Below, piece after piece: positions 23,079 through 33,497 of a stretch of DNA of 64,000 bases. Positions within the stretch are counted from its first letter, which is position 1; each line of letters opens with the position of its first letter. This DNA comes from Pegoplata infirma (Eukaryota > Arthropoda > Insecta > Diptera > Anthomyiidae): NCBI GenBank assembly GCA_963921195.1, contig OY992540.1, forward strand, positions 62,318,844 to 62,382,843, given 5' to 3'. The notes below the pieces were generated by a model, which made no database searches, was not told the origin of the DNA, and saw nothing but the letters and a program-made list of their open reading frames with translations. The translations under genes and the position numbers were made by a program.

Positions 23079-23739
23079 AATGATTTCACAAATTTCACTA
23101 TTCGGTATTAAATATTATGTACAATGTAAAAAAAACTTCTTAAAAAAAATTTAAAAACATTTCAGAATCTGAAATTTTTCTGAAGGAAAATTTTTCGAAT
23201 CTGAAAATTTTTCTGCCAGAAAATGTCTCAAAATCTGAAAATTTTTCTTTAAGAATTTGAAACGTTTTAACTTAAAATTCTTATAGAAAATTGTCTCAGA
23301 AACTGAATACAAAAAAGGGATCTAATTGTAAGTAGTTTGTAGTAACAACTTAAAAATTTATTATTAGTTCATATCTTCTCAGAATCTGGTATTTATTCTG
23401 ACTTTTTCTATAGAAAAAATTTCTTAGAATCTGAGACTTTGCCTTTGAAATAATGTTCCAGATTCTGAGACTTTTTAGTATAGTATCTATGTATGTATAT
23501 AATGTCTCAAAAATTTTGACTTTTACTCAGTATCGAAGACTTTTTCTTTAGGAAAAGTCTCAGAATCAGAGATTTTTTCTATATAAAAATATCTCAGAAT
23601 CAGAATTTGGGAAAAATTTATTAAAATCAGACACTTATGCTATCTAAAACTTTTTTTATTATAAAATGTCTTAAAATCTGAGATTTTTCTTAGGACAAAT
23701 GTCTAAGATTCTAAGACTTTTTTCATAGGTAAAACTGTT

Positions 23740-24864
23740 TATTTTCGTCCCTTCGCGATTTTTTTTTTAAGTTTGAACTACAAAAAATTCTTGTACCGAT
23801 ATGCTATACATATACTGCAAAAAAGTTATGAAACATTTAGCGGTTTTCCAGTGGTGCAGAAATTTTCAAAAAACATACACATAACTCCTTTTTTAAGTAC
23901 TTTTTGGAACAAAATTTAAATAAATGGAAATATTTTTTACACATAACTCCTTTTGCTTATGAAACCATTCTTATTGTTAATTTCTTTTCGAGAGGGACAA
24001 ACACTAAATATAGTTTGTTGGCGGTTTAAAGCGACATTTGTTAGGCAAGGTTCTTAAAATTTTAATATTTAAAAGCTCTTCACTAAACAGCGAATAACAG
24101 ATTTTTCGCAAAACTGGTGCTGATTTTTTGTTTTTTCTTGTAAATATTCAAGAGCTTTGACATTAATTGACATCTGAGAAAGATGCTGCACTTAAGATAC
24201 TAAAATTTTCCGCCGTCCTATGATTTAAATGATTTCAAAAGGCTTGCTTACCCGCCATTTAGGATTTAGATAGCAGGATGAAAAAATGCAAATATTTTCC
24301 AAAAAAATCTTGACAAATTCATTTAAAATACTTGGATGCTATGTGTGAGCCTCATATTACTAAAAAAGTGGTCCATTTTGTCACGTTCTGTTACTTTTTT
24401 ATCAAAAAAAGTTATGTGTAGCTTAACACATAACTCCTTTTCAGACCTTTTTTTAGTATGACGAACACATAGCTCCTTTTACTAACTTTTGAACCAATCA
24501 AGATATCAAAAAAAGGTTTAGTGAGTAAACGTATGACTAATAGGGGATCATAAAGATGTAATAAAAAAAAATTTCAAAAACTGCACATGACTCCATTTTT
24601 AGGCGCAGCGACGATATTATGTTTCAATTTTTGGTGTGTCGAGAATATAATTAACTATAACATTGTTACAACAACCATATTGTACTTTTGGATGTAGCAA
24701 TTATTTTGTCATGATTGAAGGGACTATTAAATGTCTAAAACAACCATATAAATGTTTAAATACAATTTTAAAAACAATAACTTGATTGCTGCAATCATAA
24801 ATGGGTTTAGAGATCATAGTATAGTTGCCGTGATCATGTCGCAACCATATTTTTTCTCTGCGTG
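23740..24864. other. non-repeat block inside the hAT-like element
   Basis: It interrupts the 35-bp monomers on both sides. It has at least four CATAACTCCTTTT-type motifs (about 23880, 23940, 24430, 24470) and, near its right end, ACAACCATAT motifs and GCAACCATATTTTTTCTCTG. It may be a nested insertion, but I found no target duplication. Confidence 0.45.
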
Positions 24865-25844
24865 AATTTCTTTAGGAAAAATGTCTCAGAATATGAGACT
24901 TTTTCTTTAGAACCTTATGGTTTTTCTTTAGGAAAAATGTATCAGAATCTGATGCTTTTTATGGGAATAGGAATGTATTAGAATCTAAGAATTTTTCTAT
25001 AGGAAAAATTACTTCATCGATAGGAAAAATGTATCAGAATCTGAAATTTGTTCTATAGGAAAAATATCTCATAATTTAAGACTTTTTCTATTTGGAAAAT
25101 ATCTTAGAATCTGAAACTTTTTTATAGGCAAAATGTCTCAAAATCTAAGACTTTTTCTATAGAATAAATGTCATAGAATCTGAGACTTTTTCTTAAGGAA
25201 AAATGTCTCAGAACTTGATAATTTTTCTTTAGAAAAAATGTCTCAGAATCTGATACTTTTTTTTTTGAAAAATGCCTCAGACTTTTTCTATGGAAAAAAT
25301 GTTTCAGAATCTGAGACTTTTTTATAGGAAAAATTAATCAAAATATGTGACTTTTTCTATAACAAAAAAATGTTTCAGAATCTTAGACTTTTTCTAACGA
25401 AAAAATGTCTCAGAATCTAAGACTTTTTCTAAATGATAAATATCTTAGAATCTAAGACTTTTACTACTTGAAAAATATTTCAGAATCTGAGACTTTTCCT
25501 ATAGAAAAAGTGTCTCAGAATCTTGGAATTTTTCTATAGAAAAAATGTATCAGAATCTGAGTGTTTTTCTATAGAAAAAATGTATCAGAATCGGAGACTT
25601 TTTCTATAGGAAAAATGTATCAGAATTTGAGACTTGTTTCATAGGAAAAATGTCCCAGAAACTGTGATTTATTCTATAGGAAAAATGTCTCAGAAGCTGG
25701 GAATGTATCAGAATTTGGTTACTCTTAATCAGTTACATTTTGTTTCAAGGGAAAGACGGCGGAAGAAAAAGATATGCAAATTAAAAAAAAAATAAAATTG
25801 GGCCCCCTGCGAAATAAAATCCTGGATACGCCCCTGGTCGACAA

Positions 25845-27455
25845 TAAAAATTGCGTTGGCTGATAGATTTAGTGCTCAAAATGGAAACAAAAAATGGAAT
25901 TTAAGTAGCCAAACAGCAGAATATGTTAGTTTTTACAAGTTTGTTTGTTTGTTTTAAGTTTGTTTGTTTTAAGTTTTCGTTCAACCCAGGTAACTAGTCC
26001 TGACCGTAGGCTAATGTACGTGAACTTGGCGAATTTAATATTTAACTCGTCTTCTTTTGAATTTTATTTTTTATATCCGCTTAGAAAACTAAATTTTATT
26101 TTTTATATCCATTTAGAAAACTACTACAATATTTATACCGACATACAAATATTAAACACCATTCCATTTACATTTCATTCAACGACATGTGCGAATTTCT
26201 TTTTGTATGTATGGGGTGTGTGTATGTAAGTATGTTATGTACATATTGTAGATATAAATCAACTATAATCAAATTATTTACACTTGAATGGTGTTTATTG
26301 ATAAATTATGCCACAAATAATATTTTGATAGCATCAATTATGGTTTTATTATTTACCCAAAGACAACAACAGCAAAAAAAAAAAAACAAATAAAAAAGCA
26401 ACAAAAAAATGTTCATAAACGGTAAAACATCAAAAATATGACAATACTGAATAAGTATTAAAGAAAAAAATACATCCACACAAATATCTTACATGTGTAA
26501 AAGTATCGTTGTATTAATCTTATCCTTCTAAAGATAACATATGATTTTATTATTGGTTTCATGTTAAAAAAAAAAGCACACACACACTCACTCACACAAC
26601 CCCATACAGATGTTTTCTGAGGAAACGGAAATATGTAACAATAACAGGAGAATAACAAAAAAAATATAAAAATGAAGATGTATAAAACACGTTCGTTCAT
26701 CATAAAATTCTTGACAACGGCAACAACATGTTGTTGTGTGTTGTAGTTATTTACCACCTACTGTGGTAACATGTCAAATGTTATTTGTTGTCGATGAAAA
26801 TGATAATGATGGTGATGATGCCTCTTGGTGGGTGTATTAACAAATTTTGTGTTTAACATCTTCCTTAGTCGCTTTATTATGTTTGATGATGATTGCTTGC
26901 ATGTAGTTGTTAATAATAACAATATCAACTTACTGCTTTTTACTTAAGGCTGTTGATCGTTTTTTTTTATTGATTTGTGATGATTGATTTAAAGTATTAT
27001 GAATAATGATTTTGTAACGAAAATAATGTTAATTTTACTAGACGTGTTTAATAGTTTTACTTGGTTGTGTTGTAAAAAACTAAAAGGATTTTTAATTTTT
27101 TGTGATTTTTATGAATTTTCCGGATATTATTTTCCAAGAAATCTAAGATTTAACGTGTTGTCAAAGTCTGAAAATTCATGCGGCATACGTAAAATACTTA
27201 AGAAAGTTTGTTAAACAAATGAAGCATTTTGTATGTCATAGTAAGTATAAAGTCCTGCCTTGGACCCAGTGGATAAGAAAATTAATTTTTTTCGGATGTA
27301 AAAAAGTTATTGAAATACTGATGAAATTGTGTTACTTAAGTGCAAAACGCATAATAAATGAATCTGTATACATTTATCGTGAGAACAAAAATGTCCCCCC
27401 AACGTTCCCAGCCAACCAGTCGTCTGTATTTAGGAAAAAATATCGGTCCAAACCG
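25845..27455. other. AT-rich intergenic sequence, no gene supported
   Basis: About 1.6 kb with several short frames of biased, low-complexity composition and no recognisable domain. Local features: TTTGTTTGTTTTAAG repeats near 25940-25975, a duplicated TTTTATTTTTTATATCC (about 26060 and 26095), and CACACACACTCACTCACACA near 26577-26596. Confidence 0.5.
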
Positions 27456-27857
27456 TGGGTGCTGTGGCTTAGTGGTTAGCGCGTTGGACTACTAGCCAGC
27501 AAGCCTGGGTTCGATTCCCGGCTCAGGCAGAGCAACATTTTTTCAGATATTTATTAGTTTCTATTTATAACTAATATCTATCGCAGCACCCTCCTTCGTT
27601 GATAAATAGCACTAAAACGTCAACGAAGTAAAATAATAAAATAATGGCTATTAAACACAGCTTCAAAAATAATTCGCCAAATCAATAACAGATGGCGATG
27701 CAACAACTGTACTCAAAATTATCAACACGCGCAATTCAGTGTTGCCATACTGAAGCCCTTCTATCTTTCAAATCTTTCATCTCTCTTCTATCCCCTTTCC
27801 GAAAGAAACATCACGGTTACATTAGTAATTGATAGGCAGCATTGCCTGAGTGTTGTT

Positions 27858-27890
<33 letters not shown>
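27456..27890 (+). mobile_element. tRNA-derived SINE with poly(A) tail
   Basis: The head has an RNA polymerase III A box TGGCTTAGTGG at 27465-27475 and a perfect B box GGTTCGATTCC at 27508-27518, with a T-arm CTGGG/CCCGG. An anticodon-like stem GTTGG/CCAGC closes an 8-base loop. The acceptor strands do not pair (GGTGCTG against CTCAGGC), so it is not a working tRNA gene. About 340 bases of unrelated body follow, then roughly 28 A. That is the SINE plan: pol III promoter head, body, A tail, moved by a partner LINE. No flanking duplication was recognised and the exact 5' edge is approximate. Confidence 0.75.
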
Positions 27891-27892
<2 letters not shown>

Positions 27893-28333
27893 GCTACCCC
27901 GAAGTTTGACATGAAAAATATGGAGGTTTTTGTTAAAATAACAGTTTTTCAACAGTTAACTATAATTAGTTTGACAAAAACCTTTAAAACCATTATTTAG
28001 GTACAGAATTTTTTAAAATAAGCACAGGTAATAAGAAGTTGAGAAAATTTCCTTTTAAACATGCCCTCTTGAATAGCATTATTTCTGGATTTCCTGAGCA
28101 CAAAATTATCTCGTACAAAACTGGAAGCTTGATATTGATTTTTAGGACTGAATACCGGTATTTCCAGGACTGTAGAAAAATACAAAAATATCCTACAAAT
28201 ATATTTTTCTTGATGCTTTTATAGTGATTTAAATTTAATTTGGGCCAATTCCGATCATCAGCCGGTGGCACCATTCCATAAAAATTTTGTAATTTTGAAA
28301 AAGTTTTGTAAACTTAAAAAACTTCGATAAAAT
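27891..28333. other. intergenic sequence, no gene seen
   Basis: Short overlapping frames on both strands have no recognisable composition or motif. Confidence 0.5.
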
Positions 28334-28341
28334 GTCTGCAC

Positions 28342-28817
28342 TAGAGATGGGCACATGAGTAGATTAGAGCGTGATTGAGTGTGCGTAAGTGAGTGTCAAT
28401 TTTTTTTTTTTTACTTAGCTTGTGTGATTTTTTTCCTCTTCATATTTTCTTTCCTAACAGAAAAAGCCGCAAAAAATTGTAAAATTTGTCTAAACTTAAG
28501 ATTTCGTCTGAAAAAAAAGCAAAAAAAAATTTTAATTTCGCTGAACTTTAAATTTTGCTGAAAATTTTTAAAATTCTCTGAAATTTTAGTTTTTGATTTT
28601 TTTTGTAAAAATAGGAGTTTCGTGAGTGTGAGTCAACGTGAGTGTGAGTGAAGTTTGCGTGAGTGCACGTGAGTGTGAGTTTTATTAAATTTACTCACGT
28701 GATTTTAAGTTAGTGTGAGTAGAAAAATATGCCCGTGAGTGAGTGTGCGTGATTCAAAAATCCCTGTCGTGAGCGTGAGTGAGTTTGAGCCAAAAATCTC
28801 TCACGCGCCCATCTCTA
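28342..28817. mobile_element. hAT-type MITE with GTGAGTG repeats, target duplication GTCTGCAC
   Basis: The ends TAGAGATGGGC and GCCCATCTCTA are flanked by GTCTGCAC at 28334-28341 and 28818-28825. The 476-bp interior has many GTGAGTG and GTGAGTGTGAGT units at both ends around a T-rich centre. No coding. A truncated relative is at 17856-17954. Confidence 0.95.
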
Positions 28818-28825
28818 GTCTGCAC

Positions 28826-29357
28826 GGTTAAAATAACGATATTTGGATCAAATTAAGTTTAAATAAAAGTTTGTCTCAAGCTCCACTGAGGTTGAGATTT
28901 TTGAAAAAAAATGTTGGAATAACCGAAAATTTCAAATTGATATATCTCGAATGCCGGTCAACCGTATCAAGAAATTTTTAAATCATGATAATGTTTTGCG
29001 GAAGATTTGGGTGTACGTTCCAAAGCAAAGTTTTTTCAGAAAAAAAATGTTATATTACTTTGCTATTCCATGCAAAACGAATTGAATTGAAATTGAGGAC
29101 CCCAGTAAAAACCAAAAGAGCTGTACATTTCGTAAGTGAGTGCAAAAATAAGTGCTAAAAGTGTTTTTACATTTTGGAGAGTACAAAAGATTCGGCACCA
29201 ACGAATATAACACTCTCACTTGTTTTATGTACATTTGATAAACAAATGGAAAATTTTTATGTGAAAAGCTTTGACTTGGTGAAAAAGTAGTTTTGGTAAA
29301 TTTTTTTTTCACGAAAAACATTCGTCAACTGACTGTTGAAGTGTGAAGTCGTTTGAA
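28826..29357 (+). other. leader region before the CR1-like ORF1
   Basis: No gene. It probably includes the 5' untranslated region of the CR1-like element, whose first ATG is at 29358; the 5' boundary is not visible. Confidence 0.4.
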
Positions 29358-30284
29358 ATGAATAGTCCTCCTAAAACTCTTTGCGCAAAGTGCTTTAAAC
29401 CAGCAACTACTAAATTTATTTGTTGTCATGTGTGTAGGGCAAAATATCATTTTGTTTGTGCTGCAGTGGATGAGAAATTGTGTGAATTTTTTAACAAAAA
29501 TAAAAACTTCGTTTTTAATTGCAACGAGTGTTTAAGTGTTTCCTCTGGTTTGCTTTCGCATATTTCTTCTATGTCACTTGATTTGCAAAAACTACAACAA
29601 TCAATAGTTACAACAAATACATTAGCTAATGATGTTAAAGAGCTAAAGCAAAGGTTCGACGAACTTCTAAAAAACCTTGAAGCATCAAAAGAACAACAAA
29701 AATTGCATGTTTCTAAAAATTCTAATATTCGTGTCAATAAGGCGTTCAATGGTAGTAGTGTTAATCAACCACACAGAAGAGATGATGTTGCTGGTGGTTC
29801 AAACATGTTGGCTGCACAACTTGAAGATGATGATGATGATGTTGCCTCTTCTATTTTGTCTTTTCCTACTGCTAATTCAAATATATGTGATACGGACAAC
29901 CAACAAAATGTTTGGAAACAAGTTCGTAGGCGAAAACGAAAAAATCAAATCGTAGTTTGTGGACAAAAAGAAACTGATGATCTTGATGTGATGGTAAAGA
30001 AAAAGTATGTGCATATTTCTTCTTTTAAACCAATTGTAACAGCTGATCAAATTATTGCATTTGTAGAGAACAATACAGAAATAGGAAAAGAACATTTAGA
30101 ATGTACGAGGCTAGTTAAAAAAGATATGGATGAATCAACATTAAAATTTGTAAATTTTAAATTAGGAGTAAATCCATGTTTTTATGATGATGTCATTAAA
30201 TCTGAGGTCTGGCCTACTAATATTAAAATTCGCCCTTTTGTGTTTTACCCAAGGAAGTTAGTGGAGCTTCCAATGCAGTTGTAA
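29358..30284 (+). CDS. CR1-like retrotransposon ORF1 protein with PHD-type zinc finger
   Basis: The frame is 308 codons from the first ATG. Residues 9-58 give a complete C4HC3 pattern (C9, C12, C23, C26, H31, C34, C55, C58), a PHD-like finger of the kind found in ORF1 of CR1-type LINEs. A coiled-coil-like stretch follows at about 70-115 (leucine-spaced, KELKQRFDELLKNLEASKEQ), then an acidic run near residue 157 and a basic KQVRRRKRKNQ near 190. In such elements ORF1 binds the RNA and forms the particle with the reverse transcriptase. The frame itself is intact although the downstream polymerase frame is broken. The C-terminal end overlaps the polymerase frame in another phase. The start is set by the ATG nearest the zinc finger; the frame is open a few codons further upstream without an ATG. 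Confidence 0.75.
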   Translation: MNSPPKTLCAKCFKPATTKFICCHVCRAKYHFVCAAVDEKLCEFFNKNKNFVFNCNECLSVSSGLLSHISSMSLDLQKLQQSIVTTNTLANDVKELKQRFDELLKNLEASKEQQKLHVSKNSNIRVNKAFNGSSVNQPHRRDDVAGGSNMLAAQLEDDDDDVASSILSFPTANSNICDTDNQQNVWKQVRRRKRKNQIVVCGQKETDDLDVMVKKKYVHISSFKPIVTADQIIAFVENNTEIGKEHLECTRLVKKDMDESTLKFVNFKLGVNPCFYDDVIKSEVWPTNIKIRPFVFYPRKLVELPMQL

Positions 30285-32485
30285 AAAATTCTTCAAATTT
30301 AAAATTTTCCTATCAAAATGTCTCGGGTATGCGCACTAAATCAAAACAATTGTTTCAATTTTCGTCTGAAGGTGATTATGATATTTATATTATTGTGGAA
30401 ACATGGTTGAACAAAGAATTTTATGATGTTGAGTATTTTAATCCGAGGCTCTACCATACATACCGTAAAGATAGAGATGAAAAGTTAACTAATTGTTCAC
30501 GAGGAGGTGGTGTAATGATTGCTGTTAAAAAAAAAGCTGAAATCATACGTGTGTACTGATATCAAAGTGGGTGATTTATTAGATCAGCTATTTGTGGTAA
30601 TTCCAGCTATTGATGGTAATATTTTTTTATGTGTGTCTTTTGTATGCGGATGATTTAAAAATTTTTCTGAGAGTCCGTAATCTAAATGATGCTTTGAGGT
30701 TGCAATATGATATTGATATCGTGAACCTATATTCAAAATATGCCAACTCAAATTTGACGGAAATGAGTTTCCGATGGCAAATAGCTCCCCTATGTAATAC
30801 CTATCTGCCATAAAAATTTCAGAGCAAAAAAATAATTTGTTGTCGTTTTACATCCATTTTTGTTATTCTGCTAACTCAAAGTACATATTTTTTTGGTGGA
30901 AATAAATGCCAACTCCCATTGTAAATTACCAAAAATTTTTCAAAAATTTTTTTAAAAAAAATTAGACCACATATCTTATTGCATTTGCCATGCTAAACAC
31001 GAATCTTGTAAAGATTTTGATATCTAATGACTGGTTCTCGAGATATTGCCATTTTAAAAATATCGGTAAATAGTGTTTGCAAAAAAAAAAATTGCTTATA
31101 TTTATGTAACTTTCAAACTATTTATTAGATTGAAACATTATGAATGGGGCAAATAAAGTCAATGATATAAGCTTTCAAAATAGCTGGTTTGGAGTGACCC
31201 TATTGCAATACAGCGTGAGTTACAGAGTGCCAAAGTTGACCACCCTGAGATTAAAAGGCTTTCGGAGCTAGTAACTTTTAAAAATATGCAAAGATTTTTA
31301 ATTTTTTGTTCAGTTTTTGCAATTACCGTACTAAGGATAACAAAAACCAAAAAAAAAAAAAAATTTTTAAATTTTTCCAAAAAAAATGTATTTTTATTTT
31401 CCGACAAAATATGCCAACTCTAAAAAAATATTTGTTTTTTGATATAGTAATAAATGCCATCTCTGAAAAATATGCAAACAAGTGCAAAATATGAAAATTT
31501 TTGCATAGGTAAAAATTGTTTAGAATATTTAAACCATCTTGTGGAAGGTACATTGTTTATTTTTGCAATAATACGCGAAATAACTAGTTTTTTAGCTCTC
31601 CTGAACAGTAAGCTTTTTCGAGTTGGCATTTATTGAATATAGTTCGACGATATGTTACATAGGTGGTGTATAAATAATAATTTACAAATGAACCTTGACA
31701 AATGTGTTCACGTATCTTTTTCTCGCTATCGTTATCCGTTTTTAATGGATTTCAGATTTGGTTCTAATGTTTTAAAAAATGTTCACGAAGTTGAAGATTT
31801 AGGAATACTTTTTGATAATAAATTAACTTTTATACCACACTTGGAAAAAATTATTCCAAAAGCTTATTCTACATGGGCCTTTATCAGAAGAAGTTGTAGT
31901 GACTTTCGTGATCCGTATACTTTAAAGTTATTATTTAATTCATATGTTAGGTCGAAACTGGAATATGGTGCTCTGATTTGGAGCCCTCATGCTGATATTT
32001 ATATCAAGCGAATAGAGAGAGTCCAAAAACGTTTTATAAATTATGCTCTAAAAGCAATACATTTTACTGAACCCCGTCCTTCTTTCGAGTCGCGTTGTCT
32101 GTTAATAAACATGGAAACATTAGAGTTTCGTCGTAAAATTCAATCGATGTTGTTTACATATGATTTAATTAATAATAATATTGATTGCTCTTATTTGTTG
32201 GAGAAAATTAATTTCAATGTTCCGTGTAGGCTCTTGCGCCATCATGATTTATTTTATGTTGGAATCCATAGATATAATTATGTCATGAATAGCCCCATTA
32301 TCAGATCATTAACCAATTTTAATTTTTTAAATCGAAAAATACATGAATATTATTCTGATAATGTTTTGAATGATAGTAATAATCAAGTTGAGAAAAGCAT
32401 AATTGAATTTAATACTTCAAAATCCAATTTAATACTTCAAAATCCATCAACATGTAAATATCAAAATACATTAAGAATAATGTAG
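30285..32485 (+). pseudogene. CR1-like retrotransposon polymerase, deleted and interrupted
   Basis: The start reads as an endonuclease N terminus: YQNVSGMRTK at 30311-30340, then VETWLN and GGGVMIAVKK. A frameshift follows near 30550, and by 30643 the frame reads YADDLKIF, the reverse transcriptase active site. Most of the endonuclease and the first half of the reverse transcriptase, several hundred codons, are therefore gone. A MITE (30730-31639) then interrupts the coding. From 31652 an open frame of 277 codons carries the thumb and tail: MLHRWCINNNLQMNLDKC, then DLGILFDNKLTF and SKLEYGALIW. It ends at a TAG just before an (AAAT)n tail. It is inactive as it stands. The clade is inferred from the PHD-type ORF1 and the YQNVSGMRTK start. 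Confidence 0.8.
30730..31639. mobile_element. TA-flanked MITE inserted in the CR1-like polymerase
   Basis: The ends TATTCAAAATATGCCAACTC and, inverted, TATTCAATAAATGCCAACTC are mirrored, with TA on both outer sides (30728-30729 and 31640-31641). The motif GCCAACTC recurs inside at about 30908 and 31413. About 910 bp, no transposase. TA duplication suggests a Tc1/mariner-type mobiliser, which is inference. Confidence 0.8.
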
Positions 32486-32528
32486 ATTAATTTCGCTAGT
32501 CTGTAAGGAACTTTGTTCTATAGACTGT

Positions 32529-32531
32529 AAG

Positions 32532-32590
<59 letters not shown>
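32529..32590 (+). repeat. (AAAT)n tail of the CR1-like element
   Basis: About 14 AAAT units follow CTGTAAGT some 45 bases after the polymerase stop. Short tandem tails in place of poly(A) are typical of CR1-type LINEs. Confidence 0.85.
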
Positions 32591-32599
32591 AAACAAACT

Positions 32600-33060
32600 T
32601 ATGTTAAAAAAAAATTTGATGAACCAAAAATTTTTGGTGAAAAAAAATTTTTATGAAAAAAAGTTTTTGATGAATTTTTTTAATGAAAAGAAAAATTTTT
32701 GCAAAAAAGTTTTTGATGAATTTTTTTGATGAAAAGAAAAATTTTTTGCAAAAAAAAATTTGATGAAAAAAAAAAATTTTTTTTTGAAAAATAATTTTGT
32801 TACTTTTTGATAAAAAAAAAATAATGAAAAAAAAATTGATGAAAAAAAAATTTGATAAAAAAAATTTGATGAAAAAAAAATGATGAAAAAAAAATTGTTG
32901 AAAAAAAAAAATTTATAAAAAAAAAAAGTTTGATGAAAAAAAAAAATTTATGAAAAAAAAAATTGATGAAAAAAAAAAATTGATGGAAAAAAAATTTATA
33001 GAAAAAAAAATGATGAAAAAAAAAAATTTTATGAAAAAAAATTTTTTTTTTCTAGAAAAA
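32600..33060. repeat. low-complexity GATGAAAAAAA(ATTT) tract
   Basis: Irregular units of GATGAAAAAAAAATTT and GATGAATTTTTTT with slipped A and T runs. No gene. Confidence 0.85.
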
Positions 33061-33497
33061 TAATTATGTTACTTTTTATTCACCAGCTGGTGAAAAACGG
33101 TTTTATTCACCACGAGGTGAATTATTATCCAAGTTACAAGCCCAAGTTATTAAAATTTTTGGTTTTAAGAAAATGAAAATAGTAATTCTTATTTTCTTTT
33201 TCGTTAATTGTTAGCTTATATAGTCAAACTGAGGTGGCGTCCTGCAACTTTTTTTAAATTAGACACCAGCCTAAAAACATTATCATGTTAAAAAAAAAAT
33301 TTTTAAAAACTGTAAATTTCGATAGACCAAAATACAAGATTTTTGATTAAAACAAAAACAAGGAAAAATGTTAAATACTGATGAAATGGAGTAAGGAGAC
33401 ATTTTCCTAGTAATTTGAGTGAAGTTCTTTTAGTTTGAACTGCGTCGTGCATTCAACAGTCGGACGAACATTCATAGAGTAATCCCTGAGTAAATAT
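33061..33497. other. intergenic sequence, no gene seen
   Basis: It contains the small inverted motif TTCACCAGCTGGTGAA (33081-33096) and CACCACGAGGTG nearby. The right part may be a decayed GAGGGTATA repeat, because the foldback element at 33498 is followed by a piece of that family. Confidence 0.4.

Larger units (their letters stand above)
23029..25836. mobile_element. hAT-like element with internal 35-bp repeats, target duplication GTCGACAA
   Basis: The left end CAGTGGCGTACACAGG pairs with the inverted right end CAGGGGCGTATCCAGG. GTCGACAA flanks it at 23021-23028 and 25837-25844. Decayed 35-bp monomers (CTCAGAATCTGAGACTTTTT type) fill 23155-23735 and 24865-25720. Between them is an unrelated block of about 1.1 kb with recurring CACATAACTCCTTTT. 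The last 100 bases match the terminus beyond the giant array (10410-10531). No transposase is visible. This element shows where the array monomers come from. Confidence 0.9.

Noticed and set aside
27456..27530. Functional tRNA gene
   Set aside because: A and B boxes are fine, but the acceptor strands do not pair, the anticodon loop has 8 bases, and a SINE-type body with an A tail follows.
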